Under the pieces are notes generated by a model, which saw nothing but the letters and a program-made list of their open reading frames with translations, was not told the DNA's origin and searched no databases. Positions 35,736 through 44,558 of a stretch of 64,000 bases of DNA are shown here, piece by piece (the stretch's first letter is position 1; the number at the start of each line of letters is the position of its first letter). This stretch comes from Lutibacter oceani (GTDB lineage: Bacteria > Bacteroidota > Bacteroidia > Flavobacteriales > Flavobacteriaceae): NCBI RefSeq assembly GCF_003384935.1, contig NZ_QTTQ01000012.1:124001-188000 (forward strand), given 5' to 3'. The translations under genes were made by a program, and so were the position numbers.

Positions 35736-37049
35736 ATGCTAAAAACTATTGATACAATTCCTGTTTCAAAAATACATAGAGCTTCTAAACTAGTACAAAC
35801 TGGCGCAAAAGTTGGTATGAATTACTTAAAATACTACGGTGATAAATTAGTAAGTACTGAAGATGAGGCTAAAGAAAAACTTAACAAAAATAATGCTGAA
35901 GATATTTATGATGGACTAAAAAAATTAAAAGGAAGTGCCTTAAAAGTTGCACAAATGTTGAGTATGGAAAAAAGCGTTTTGCCGCAAGCGTATGTAGAAA
36001 AATTTTCTTTAGCTCAATTTTCTGTTCCACCACTCTCTGCTCCTTTGGTTCTAAAAACATTCAAAAAATATTTTGGAAAAACTCCTTATGAAATTTTTGA
36101 CACTTTTAACGCTAATTCAGTAAATGCTGCAAGTATTGGACAAGTGCATAAAGCTGAAAAAAATGGAAAAAGTTTAGCAGTAAAAATTCAATATCCAGGT
36201 ATTGCAAATAGTATTTCAAGTGATCTTACATTGGTAAAACCTATAGCCATTAGTATGTTTAATATTAAAGGAAAAGATTCTGATAAATATTTTAAAGAAG
36301 TTGAAGATAAATTAATTGAAGAAACCAACTACTTAATTGAAATTAAGCAAAGTAAAGAAATTTCTGAAGCTTGTAAGCATATTCCTAACTTAAAATTCCC
36401 TGCATATTATACAGAATTTTCTTCGGAAAGAATTATTACTATGGATTGGATGCACGGCGAACATTTATCTGAATTCACCGCTCACAATACCGATGTACAT
36501 AAATCTAACAAACTAGGACAAGCATTATGGGATTTTTATATGTATCAAATTCATTCACTAAAAAAAGTTCATGCTGATCCACATCCAGGTAATTTTTTAA
36601 TCTCTAAAGAAGCAGATTTAATTGCGTTGGATTTTGGCTGTATGAAAACAATTCCTGATGATTTTTACATTCCGTATTTTGAACTTGCAAAAAAGAAAAA
36701 CATACAGAATCCAGAAATATTTCAACAAAAATTGTTTGAATTAGAAATTTTAAGAGATGATGATTCAGAAGAAGAATTAGCATTTTTCACTGCAATGTTT
36801 CACGATATGTTAAGCTTATTTACACAACCTTTTCATCAAGAAATATTTGATTTTTCTAATCCAAATTTCTTTAAACAAATAGCAGAATTAGGTGAACGCT
36901 ATTCAAAAAACACAGAACTTAAAAAAATGAATGGCAATAGAGGCTCTAAACATTTTATTTACATTAACAGAACGTTTTTTGGGCTCTATAATTTAATGTT
37001 CGATTTAAAGGCTACGAAAGTGCACATCAATAATTTTAAAAATTTATAA
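35736..37049 (+). CDS. ABC1/AarF (UbiB-COQ8) family atypical kinase
   Basis: 437 residues. The family motifs are present: KGSALKVAQMLSM (the KxGQ position, here KVAQ), the Ala-rich loop NAASIGQVHKA, VKIQYPGI with the ATP-site Lys, HADPHPGNFLI catalytic loop and ALDFGCM (DFG). COQ8-type proteins support quinone or other lipid synthesis by an ATPase action. The last residue codons overlap the flavin reductase start by 1 base. The role in this cluster is unknown. Confidence 0.9.
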   Translation: MLKTIDTIPVSKIHRASKLVQTGAKVGMNYLKYYGDKLVSTEDEAKEKLNKNNAEDIYDGLKKLKGSALKVAQMLSMEKSVLPQAYVEKFSLAQFSVPPLSAPLVLKTFKKYFGKTPYEIFDTFNANSVNAASIGQVHKAEKNGKSLAVKIQYPGIANSISSDLTLVKPIAISMFNIKGKDSDKYFKEVEDKLIEETNYLIEIKQSKEISEACKHIPNLKFPAYYTEFSSERIITMDWMHGEHLSEFTAHNTDVHKSNKLGQALWDFYMYQIHSLKKVHADPHPGNFLISKEADLIALDFGCMKTIPDDFYIPYFELAKKKNIQNPEIFQQKLFELEILRDDDSEEELAFFTAMFHDMLSLFTQPFHQEIFDFSNPNFFKQIAELGERYSKNTELKKMNGNRGSKHFIYINRTFFGLYNLMFDLKATKVHINNFKNL

Positions 37050-37666
37050 TGGCTCATTTTAATATTGATGAAATCCATCAATTAGAACATTTATATAAAA
37101 TAAACCTTATTAATAGTTGCGCCGGTTATAAATCAGCCAACTTAATTGCAACTAAATCTACTGAAAACAACACAAATGTTGCCATATTTAGTTCTGTGAT
37201 ACACTTGGGTTCTACACCTCCGTTATTAGGTTTTATTTTAAGACCAACATCAGTACCTAGAAACACTTATGAAAATATTATAAAAACTGGTTTTTACACC
37301 ATAAATCATATCCACAAAAATATTCTAAAAGATGCACATCATACATCGGCTAAATATAAAAGCACTATTTCAGAATTTGATGTTACCAATTTAGAAACCG
37401 ATTATAAAAAAAACTTTTTTGCGCCATTTGTTAAAGATTGTCCTATTCAAATTGGTATGAAATATATTGAAGAATATGATATAAAATTGAATAATACAAA
37501 ACTTGTAATTGGTGAAATTCAAGAATTGCATATTAAAGATGAATTGATACAAAAAGATGGATTTATTAATTTATCAGAAGGAAATATTGCAACAATTAAT
37601 GGTCTAAATGGTTATGCAATTCCAAAATTAAAAGAACGGTTTGAATACCAAAGACCCATAAAATAG
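37049..37666 (+). CDS. Flavin reductase-like (FMN-binding split barrel) protein
   Basis: 205 residues of the flavin-reductase-like split-barrel family: NLINSCAGYKSANLIATKS, IFSSVIHLGSTPPLLGFILRP, NTYENIIKTGFYTINHI, and CPIQIGMKYIEEYDI. Such proteins bind FMN and reduce flavins or act as oxygenase partners. It overlaps the ABC1 kinase gene by one base (TAATG), so it is in the same operon. Reduced flavin for the photolyase or carotenoid enzymes is a possible use. Confidence 0.85.
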   Translation: MAHFNIDEIHQLEHLYKINLINSCAGYKSANLIATKSTENNTNVAIFSSVIHLGSTPPLLGFILRPTSVPRNTYENIIKTGFYTINHIHKNILKDAHHTSAKYKSTISEFDVTNLETDYKKNFFAPFVKDCPIQIGMKYIEEYDIKLNNTKLVIGEIQELHIKDELIQKDGFINLSEGNIATINGLNGYAIPKLKERFEYQRPIK

Positions 37667-37819
37667 CTATCTTTATATAGTTAAATAAGTGATAGGCACT
37701 CAATAGTTGGCATTTTTTATAAACAATAGCCCATTTAACTGTTATTCCTCCCTGCGCAGAAATAACAAAAATGATTAAGAGGAACTATAATAAGATTTTA
37801 ATCTTTAACTTAATAATAC

Positions 37820-39244
37820 ATGAAAATTCTAGTTACAGGAGCAACTGGCTATATTGGAAAACGTTTAATACCGCTGTTATTAAACGATGGGCATAGCATT
37901 GTTTGTACTGTACGAGATAAAAACAGAGTTCCAAAAAATTTTATAAACGACAAAAAAATAAGTATTGTAGAAATCGATTTTTTAAAGCCAGAAACTTTTA
38001 AAAATATCCCAAAAGATATTGATACCGCTTATTATTTAATTCACTCTATGTCAAATTCTACAACTGAATTTCATACGCTGGAAGAAAAATGTGCTCAAAA
38101 TTTCAAAAAATATGTAGAAACAACTACTGTTGAACAAGTAATTTATTTAAGCGGAATTACAAACGACACTAAACTATCTAAACATTTATTATCACGTAAA
38201 AATGTTGAAAAAAGATTAACATCTGATAATTACGCATTAACCACTTTTAAAGCAGGAATTATTGTTGGTTCTGGAAGCTCTTCTTTTGAAATAATTAGAG
38301 ATTTAGTTGAAAAATTACCATTTATGGTAACACCAAAATGGCTTGATACCAAAACACAACCAATTGCTATTAGAGATGTATTAACATTCTTGCAAAGAGC
38401 AATTGGTAAAAAACAACTTTACAATAAATCGTTTGATATTTTTGGCCCAGAAATACTTACTTACAAGCAAATGTTATTGGAATTTGCCGAGATTAGAGGT
38501 TTAAAAAGGTATATTATAACCATTCCATTAATGACTCCAAAACTATCATCATATTGGTTGTATTTTGTTACTTCAACATCTTATAAACTTGCAGCCTCAT
38601 TGGTTAATAGTATGGGCATAGAAATTATTGGGAAACCGAGCAATATTTATAAACAACTAAAAGTACAACCTATTTCTTATAGAGAGGCTGTAGAAAATGC
38701 ATTTGTAAAAATTAAACAAAATAGTATAGTTTCAAGTTGGAAAGATTCATTTATTAGCAGTGCTTTGGAAAGTGATTTGCACAAACATATTAATGTACCA
38801 ACTTATGGGTGTTATACCGATAAAGAACAACGTACTATAAAAGATATAAATTATAGCTTAGAAAAAATATGGTCGATAGGAGGAGAAAATGGCTGGTATT
38901 ACGCTACTTTTTTATGGAAATTACGTGGTTATTTAGATAAATTTTTTGGCGGAATTGGTTTAAGGCGCGGACGTACGCATCCTACAGAATTAAACAATGG
39001 AGATTCTTTAGATTTTTGGCGTGTTATTTATGTAAATAAAGAAGCTAAAAAACTATTATTATATGCTGAAATGAAACTTCCCGGTGAAGCTTGGTTAGAA
39101 TTTAAAATTGAAAATAATATTTTGTATCAAACTGCTACATTTAGACCCCAGGGTATTGCTGGAAGATTGTATTGGTATACTGTTACACCTTTTCATTGGT
39201 TTGTTTTTAATGGTATGATTTCAAAATTAGCAAAATCACCTTAA
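37820..39244 (+). CDS. NAD(P)-binding SDR fused to DUF2867 domain
   Basis: 474 residues. The N-terminal half (about 1-295) is an extended or atypical SDR with GATGYIGKRLIPLL and DTAYYLIHSM. The C-terminal part (about 315-470) is the DUF2867 domain (IWSIGGENGWYYATFLWKLRGYLDKFFGG, GDSLDFWRV, FRPQGIAGRLYWYTVTPFHWFVF). The substrate is unknown. It ends 2 bases before the end of the convergent photolyase gene. The 153-base gap upstream contains a 7-bp inverted repeat (37740-37746/37761-37767), also with 14-base spacing. Confidence 0.86.
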   Translation: MKILVTGATGYIGKRLIPLLLNDGHSIVCTVRDKNRVPKNFINDKKISIVEIDFLKPETFKNIPKDIDTAYYLIHSMSNSTTEFHTLEEKCAQNFKKYVETTTVEQVIYLSGITNDTKLSKHLLSRKNVEKRLTSDNYALTTFKAGIIVGSGSSSFEIIRDLVEKLPFMVTPKWLDTKTQPIAIRDVLTFLQRAIGKKQLYNKSFDIFGPEILTYKQMLLEFAEIRGLKRYIITIPLMTPKLSSYWLYFVTSTSYKLAASLVNSMGIEIIGKPSNIYKQLKVQPISYREAVENAFVKIKQNSIVSSWKDSFISSALESDLHKHINVPTYGCYTDKEQRTIKDINYSLEKIWSIGGENGWYYATFLWKLRGYLDKFFGGIGLRRGRTHPTELNNGDSLDFWRVIYVNKEAKKLLLYAEMKLPGEAWLEFKIENNILYQTATFRPQGIAGRLYWYTVTPFHWFVFNGMISKLAKSP

Positions 39245-39246
39245 AA

Positions 39247-40533
39247 TTATTGTACTAAAGATTTTTTCACAACCTCTAAATAGCGTAAACGTGCAAATTT
39301 GTGCTCAACAATTTCTGGAATATTTTTATAATTAGGATTCCATTTTTTAATGTATTTAAAATCTGAGTCAAATTTTTGTTGCTGTGTTGTTGGATTAAAA
39401 ACTCTAAAATAAGGAGCAGAATCGCAACCTGTACCAGCAACCCATTGCCAGTTCCCGTTATTTGCTGCTAAATCGTAATCCAATAATTTTTCTGCAAAAT
39501 AAGCTTCGCCCCAGCGCCAATCTATTAATAAATGTTTGTTTAAAAAACTTGCAACTATCATTCTAACTCGGTTGTGCATATATCCAGTTTCATTTAACTC
39601 ACGCATACCAGCATCAACAATCGGATAGCCTGTATTACCTTCACACCACAATTTAAATTCTTCTTCATTATTTCTCCAAGGAATAAAATTGTATTTCGAT
39701 TTAAAATTTTCATTAACAACTTTAGGAAAATGATACAATATCTGCATAAAAAATTCCCTCCAGATAAGCTCATTACAATACGTTATATTTTTAGTTTGTG
39801 CATATTTAAAAAGTTTACGTGTACTTATTAACCCAAACCTTAAATACACAGAATTATTAGAAGTATTTATAATTGGTAGATCTCTAAAATTTTGATAATC
39901 TAAAATTGCATTTTTATTTATTTGTCTAACTTTTATAGCACTTTCCGTAAAACCAATATTTTTTAACGAAGGAAAATTATGAATTAATTTTATAAAATTT
40001 TCTTTATAATTTTCCGAAAGAAAAAATTCTTGTTTTTGGCTATTAAATAAATTCCACCATTTATTTTTATATGGCGTATAAACTGTGTATGGTTTTCCAT
40101 CATCTTTTAAAACTTCACCTGCTTCAAAAATAACCTGATCTTTGTATGAATTTACTTCTATATTATTTTCAACACATAATTGAGTAATTTCAGCATCTCT
40201 TTTAATTGCGTAAGGCTCGTAATCTTTATTAAAAAAAACTTTTTTAATATTGCATGTATTTAAAAGTGTTTTCCAAACAGTGATTACATTCCCCTTTTTT
40301 ACATATAACGAAGAATTACTTTCAACCAAATCCGTATTTAGTTTGCTTAAAGTTTCATAAATAAAATTTACCCTGGCATCATCTTTAGGTAATTCATCTA
40401 AAATGGATTCGTCAAAAATAAAAATTGGAAGTACAGGATATTTAGAATTTAAAGCATAATACAGGGCGGTATTATCATGCAATCTTAAATCTCTTCGAAA
40501 CCAAAAAATTGAAATTTCTTTTTTATTTGTCAT
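39247..40533 (-). CDS. phr: Cryptochrome/photolyase family, probable class I CPD photolyase
   Basis: 428 residues. It uses light to split pyrimidine dimers. N-terminal antenna domain (ISIFWFRRDLRLHDNTAL), then the FAD domain: WREFFMQILYHFP, WCEGNTGYPIVDAGMRELNETGYMHNR, DLAANNGNWQWVAGTGCDSAPYFRVFNP. This last motif, with Asn near the FAD N5, is typical of CPD photolyases. The pterin genes across the cluster could supply its antenna chromophore. The start overlaps the lycopene cyclase gene by 11 bases, so it belongs to the carotenoid operon. Confidence 0.93.
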   Translation of the reverse strand: MTNKKEISIFWFRRDLRLHDNTALYYALNSKYPVLPIFIFDESILDELPKDDARVNFIYETLSKLNTDLVESNSSLYVKKGNVITVWKTLLNTCNIKKVFFNKDYEPYAIKRDAEITQLCVENNIEVNSYKDQVIFEAGEVLKDDGKPYTVYTPYKNKWWNLFNSQKQEFFLSENYKENFIKLIHNFPSLKNIGFTESAIKVRQINKNAILDYQNFRDLPIINTSNNSVYLRFGLISTRKLFKYAQTKNITYCNELIWREFFMQILYHFPKVVNENFKSKYNFIPWRNNEEEFKLWCEGNTGYPIVDAGMRELNETGYMHNRVRMIVASFLNKHLLIDWRWGEAYFAEKLLDYDLAANNGNWQWVAGTGCDSAPYFRVFNPTTQQQKFDSDFKYIKKWNPNYKNIPEIVEHKFARLRYLEVVKKSLVQ

Positions 40534-41221
40534 GCTGTTTAGAAAACTTTAGTTTAAATTCCTTAATCAAAATAATTGCTGCATACAACATATTAAATGC
40601 ATAAAAAATATCTTCTAATGGAATAGTTCCTATACGTATTCTTAAATTTTCTGCATTATTATACCAAACAACTTGCTCTTCAATAAAACTTCCTGTTAAT
40701 AAACCATTTACTATAAAAAATGGAATGAGTATAACCAAAAAAGTTATAAAGAAAGCGTTTAAAATACTGCTTTTACATAATAAAGAATAAATTAAAAGCA
40801 TCGCAAAAAATGAAAAATTTATTAAAGTGTACAACCTATTATAATTAAAAAATAAAACTATAATTGATCCTGAAATTAACAAAATAGTCAACCGTTTTAC
40901 TACCTTTTTTGGCAATCCTAAATTTGGAAAAAAATGCAGCAACGCAAAGTGAGTAAAAATGCTTGCGTACGGAATACAAAAAAAGAAAAGTACCTCTTCA
41001 AAAGGTAAATTAAAAACAGTAAAGCCAAGTAAATATTTTTCATTAAACCCCCAAACACCAATACTTGTAAACCATACGTCCCAAATTAAAAAAGGAATTG
41101 CAACAATTAAAATAGCTAGAAATACTGATTTCCAATATTGTATAAAATTCATTTTTTTTTGAAAACTATACAAAAACGGTACTGAAAAAGATGCAATATT
41201 TATTAAGAAATATAAATACAT
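40523..41221 (-). CDS. crtY: Lycopene beta-cyclase, fused CrtYc/CrtYd type
   Basis: 232 residues, about seven membrane helices, with two lycopene cyclase domains in tandem. Each has the carboxylate motif: FNLPFEEVLFFFCIPYA in the first and GTIPLEDIFYAFNML in the second. This is the membrane type found in Bacteroidota and Actinobacteria, unrelated to the flavoprotein CrtY. It turns lycopene into beta-carotene. The start touches the stop of crtZ (TAATG) and the end overlaps phr. Confidence 0.9.
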   Translation of the reverse strand: MYLYFLINIASFSVPFLYSFQKKMNFIQYWKSVFLAILIVAIPFLIWDVWFTSIGVWGFNEKYLLGFTVFNLPFEEVLFFFCIPYASIFTHFALLHFFPNLGLPKKVVKRLTILLISGSIIVLFFNYNRLYTLINFSFFAMLLIYSLLCKSSILNAFFITFLVILIPFFIVNGLLTGSFIEEQVVWYNNAENLRIRIGTIPLEDIFYAFNMLYAAIILIKEFKLKFSKQHDK

Positions 41222-41661
41222 TAAATTCTAAAATATTTTTTAGGCACATTTAACATTCCAAAGCATTCACCTTCTTCCTTACCCAAGTGCTTATGATGTA
41301 CTTTATGGGCTTTACGTAAACCAATTAAATATTTATTTTTTGTATTTTTAAACCACTTAAAACGCTGGTGAATTAACACATCATGAATTAAAAAATATGC
41401 TATACCATAAAATAAGATCCCTAATCCTATAAAAAATTTATAATTTAAACCACCTTGTAAACCAAAATAAAATAATAAAATACTTGGTACTGCAAAAATA
41501 ATAAAGAATACATCATTTCGCTCAAAATCGTTTTGATACCTTGGCTGATGATGGTCTTCGTGAAAATACCACATAAAACCATGCATTACATATTTATGTG
41601 TTAACCAGGTAACGCATTCCATTAAAATAAATGTTATTAGTGTTATTAATACAAACATCAT
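41221..41661 (-). CDS. crtZ: Beta-carotene hydroxylase
   Basis: 146 residues, membrane di-iron hydroxylase with the conserved His clusters: HKYVMH, HEDHHQPRY, HDVLIHQRF and HKVHHKH. It makes zeaxanthin from beta-carotene. The start ATG overlaps the stop of the preceding gene (ATGA), and a second ATG directly follows. Together with crtB, crtI and the cyclase it gives a full lycopene-to-zeaxanthin set; a GGPP synthase must be elsewhere. Confidence 0.94.
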   Translation of the reverse strand: MMFVLITLITFILMECVTWLTHKYVMHGFMWYFHEDHHQPRYQNDFERNDVFFIIFAVPSILLFYFGLQGGLNYKFFIGLGILFYGIAYFLIHDVLIHQRFKWFKNTKNKYLIGLRKAHKVHHKHLGKEEGECFGMLNVPKKYFRI

Positions 41662-42155
41662 ATCTCGTTTAATAATTGTTTAAGTTTTAGTTCTTTTTGA
41701 TACGTGATTTTTTTTGATATTAACATATTCTGTAACATTTTAACTTTAAAAGAGCCTTTTAAGGCACTCAACTTAACTTGTTTTGTTATCAACAAAAAAT
41801 CTTCTTCAATGTTATTATTGTAACTTAAAAAATCGGGCATTTCACTTTGAAGCAAAAAACGTATATATCTAATTTCAATATTGTTTTGGTTATTACTTAT
41901 CAGCTCATCCAATAATAATTTACCTTTTTTAAAGTATTTTAATTTTGTTAAAGGAAACTTTACATATTTCGATTTCATAAAAAACATTGCTGCAAAATAG
42001 CCTTGCAATGTTTCGTCTTCTTCATTTTTAAGTTCCTCTAAATATTTTTCAGTTTGTTCTAAAGATTGAATTTCGGGAAATTGTTTTCTTAAATCTTCAA
42101 GTTTGGAATTTGAAAACAATAAACTAAATATCAAAATAAAACCGAATACTTTCAT
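41658..42155 (-). CDS. Exported protein of unknown function in the carotenoid operon
   Basis: 165 residues with a short signal peptide (MKVFGFILIFSLLFS). The rest is helical and charged (EQTEKYLEELKNEEDETLQGYFAAMFFMKSKY, NQNNIEIRYIRFLLQSEMPDFL). I do not recognise a named domain. It is tightly placed between crtB (9-base gap) and crtZ (4-base overlap), so it is co-expressed with pigment genes and probably acts at the membrane or periplasm with them. Confidence 0.7.
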   Translation of the reverse strand: MKVFGFILIFSLLFSNSKLEDLRKQFPEIQSLEQTEKYLEELKNEEDETLQGYFAAMFFMKSKYVKFPLTKLKYFKKGKLLLDELISNNQNNIEIRYIRFLLQSEMPDFLSYNNNIEEDFLLITKQVKLSALKGSFKVKMLQNMLISKKITYQKELKLKQLLNEI

Positions 42156-42164
42156 TTAATTATT

Positions 42165-43004
42165 TTACATTAAATTTAATTTAAAGACTAGAAAAGACCT
42201 CGCTAACAAACTTATCTTCATTGGGTTAGAAACTCTAATTCTTGTGTGCATTATTTTTTCTGATGGAGTTTTTTTCAATTTTTTAAGCAATCTTCTATAA
42301 TAAATAAATGCTGTATACACACCAAATTTAGCTTCAATTGGTAACAATTTTATTCCTTTATAAGCCTCGTGAAAGTCGTACTCAATTTCTTCTATTATTT
42401 TATATTTTGAATCATAATTTAACGTTTTAAAATCCACACCTGGAAAATAAGAACGATTTAGCACTTCATAATCATCTTTTAAATCACGTAAAAAATTCAC
42501 TTTTTGAAATGCGGACCCCAAACTCATTGCATAATTTTTAAGGCTTTCGTATTTTTCGTCATCTCCATTTACAAAAACTTTTAAACACATTAATCCAACC
42601 ACATCAGCTGACCCATAAATATAATTATTAAATTCTTCAACCGTATTATAATCCGTTTTATTTAAATCTAACTTCATACTCTTTAAAAAAGCCTGAACTA
42701 AATCATCTGTAATTTTATATTTTTTTACTGTAAGTTGAAAACAGTTTAAAATTGGGTTTAAACTAATTCCGGAATTATAGGCCTTATAATAATCAGCTTC
42801 AAATTCATTTATTAATTGGTTTTTATCAAATCCATGAAAAGAATCAACAATTTCATCAGCAAATCTAACAAAAGCATAAATACTAAATATATCTTCCCTA
42901 ATTTTTGGGGATAACATTTTTACTGCCAAAGAAAATGATGTGCTGTATTTTTTTGTAACTATTTTGCTACATAAAAAAGAGGTATCATCAAAAAGTTGTT
43001 TCAT
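42165..43004 (-). CDS. crtB: Phytoene synthase
   Basis: 279 residues of the squalene/phytoene synthase family. It condenses two GGPP to phytoene. The two Asp-rich motifs are DEIVD (in YAFVRFADEIVDSF) and DLKDD (in QKVNFLRDLKDDYE), and the YGSADVVGLMCL helix is present. Length is typical. It follows crtI by 35 bases in the same operon. Confidence 0.95.
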   Translation of the reverse strand: MKQLFDDTSFLCSKIVTKKYSTSFSLAVKMLSPKIREDIFSIYAFVRFADEIVDSFHGFDKNQLINEFEADYYKAYNSGISLNPILNCFQLTVKKYKITDDLVQAFLKSMKLDLNKTDYNTVEEFNNYIYGSADVVGLMCLKVFVNGDDEKYESLKNYAMSLGSAFQKVNFLRDLKDDYEVLNRSYFPGVDFKTLNYDSKYKIIEEIEYDFHEAYKGIKLLPIEAKFGVYTAFIYYRRLLKKLKKTPSEKIMHTRIRVSNPMKISLLARSFLVFKLNLM

Positions 43005-43039
43005 AAAATTAAATTTTAATTAGTAGTAATTTCTTTTAC

Positions 43040-44503
43040 TTAAACTGATTTTTTCATAACTAATTCCGAAACAATTTTTCCAGAAATAATAGCTGGAGGA
43101 ACACCTGGTCCCGGAACTGTTAACTGACCTGTAAAAAATAAATTTTTCACTTTTTTACTTCTAATTTTAGGTCTTAAAACCGCTGTTTGCATTAAAGTAT
43201 TTGCTAAACCATAAGCATTCCCTTTGTACGAATTATAATCTTTCTTAAAGTCATTTACACAAAATGATTCTTTAAAAATTACAGCATCACTCAATTTTTG
43301 GTTGGTTAATTTTTCCAATCTTGAAATTATTTTTAAAAAATACTCTTCTCTAACTTCAGGAATATCAACCAATCCCGGAGCTAGTGGAATTAAAAAAGTA
43401 GCAGCTTCCGCTTCAATTGGGGCAAAACTATTATCTGTTACACTAGGGAAACTTGCGTAAAAAAGTGGTTCTTTTGGCCATTTTGGCGTATCATATATAT
43501 CTATAGCATGTTTATCAAAATCGGTGTCAAAAAATAAGGTATGATGACAAACATTTTTAATTTTTTTATTAAATCCAACATAGAAAAGCAACGATGAAGG
43601 AGCAAATGTTTTCTTGCTCCAATAGTTTTCAGAATACATTCTAAACTTTTTATCTAATAAGGATTCAGTATGATGATAATCTGCTCCGCTTATAACAATA
43701 TCTGCTTCTAAAATTTCATTATTAACTTTTACACCCGTAACTTTTCCATTTTCAACAATTATTTTTTCAACATTTTGATTTGCCCTAATTTTAACATTTA
43801 AAGAATGAGCCAACTCAACAAATCCTTTAACAACCTCAAACATCCCACCTTTTGGATGCCAAGTTCCTAAACCAAAATCGGCATAGTTCATGAAATTATA
43901 AAAACTTGGAGTATTAGATGGTTTAGCACCCAAAAACAATACAGGAAATTCTAAAATTTGAATTAGCTTTTTACTTTTTATATTTTTACGGATATCGCTA
44001 CTTATACTTTTAAAAAACTGATTGACTTTTGCTAATGTTGAAAAAGTAATAAGTTCTGTAATGGATTCACCAGGCTTGTAAACCAAGTCGTTTATGGCTA
44101 CTTCATAATTAAATTTAGCAGCTTTTAAAAACTTTTTTAAGAAAACAGAGCTCCCTTTTTCTTCTTCTTCAAATATTTTGTAGATATCATCTAAGTTATC
44201 AGGTATAGTAATTGAGTTTAGTCTATCAAAATAAACTTGGTATGCAGGAGCTAATTTTTCTAATTGATAAAAATCTGAAGGTTTCTTTTCAAAATCCGAG
44301 AAAAATTTCTCAAAAACATCTGGCATCCAGTACCAAGTAGGCCCCATATCAAATTTAAAACCATCCTTAGACAAGACCCGTGCTCTACCTCCCAAGTCTT
44401 TGTTTTTTTCAAGTACTGTTACATCATTACCGTGTTTTGCTAGATAGCTAGCAGCAGATAAAGATGAAAACCCTGAACCTATTATTATAATATTTTTTTT
44501 CAT
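43040..44503 (-). CDS. crtI: Phytoene desaturase
   Basis: 487 residues, FAD-dependent. It makes lycopene from phytoene. The N-terminal FAD-binding motif IIGSGFSSLSAASYLAKHG is followed by LEKNKDLGGRARV, and the C-terminus carries the carotenoid-desaturase motif LFFTGQLTVPGPGVPPAIISG. I chose ATG 44503; the TTG at 44515 would put part of the promoter -7 element into the gene. First gene of the pigment-photolyase operon, with a full promoter and operator B. Confidence 0.95.
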   Translation of the reverse strand: MKKNIIIIGSGFSSLSAASYLAKHGNDVTVLEKNKDLGGRARVLSKDGFKFDMGPTWYWMPDVFEKFFSDFEKKPSDFYQLEKLAPAYQVYFDRLNSITIPDNLDDIYKIFEEEEKGSSVFLKKFLKAAKFNYEVAINDLVYKPGESITELITFSTLAKVNQFFKSISSDIRKNIKSKKLIQILEFPVLFLGAKPSNTPSFYNFMNYADFGLGTWHPKGGMFEVVKGFVELAHSLNVKIRANQNVEKIIVENGKVTGVKVNNEILEADIVISGADYHHTESLLDKKFRMYSENYWSKKTFAPSSLLFYVGFNKKIKNVCHHTLFFDTDFDKHAIDIYDTPKWPKEPLFYASFPSVTDNSFAPIEAEAATFLIPLAPGLVDIPEVREEYFLKIISRLEKLTNQKLSDAVIFKESFCVNDFKKDYNSYKGNAYGLANTLMQTAVLRPKIRSKKVKNLFFTGQLTVPGPGVPPAIISGKIVSELVMKKSV

Positions 44504-44504
44504 A

Positions 44505-44544
44505 TTGTTTAACAAATGTAGTTATAAGTTAAACAAAAAACAAA
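44505..44544 (-). promoter_or_regulatory. crtI promoter and inverted-repeat operator B
   Basis: On the minus strand: TTTG (44544-44541), 20 bases, TACATTTG (44520-44513), a full housekeeping promoter. Lying over it is TTGTTTAAC (44505-44513), 14 bases, GTTAAACAA (44528-44536), a perfect 9-bp inverted repeat with the same spacing as operator A. A bound protein would cover the -7 element, so repression is the likely mode. Confidence 0.75.
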
Positions 44545-44558
44545 TTTATTTTTAAGAT

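Noticed and set aside
37708-37724. TTGGCATTTTTTATAAAC as a third sigma-54 promoter
   Set aside because: The GC at -12 is missing.
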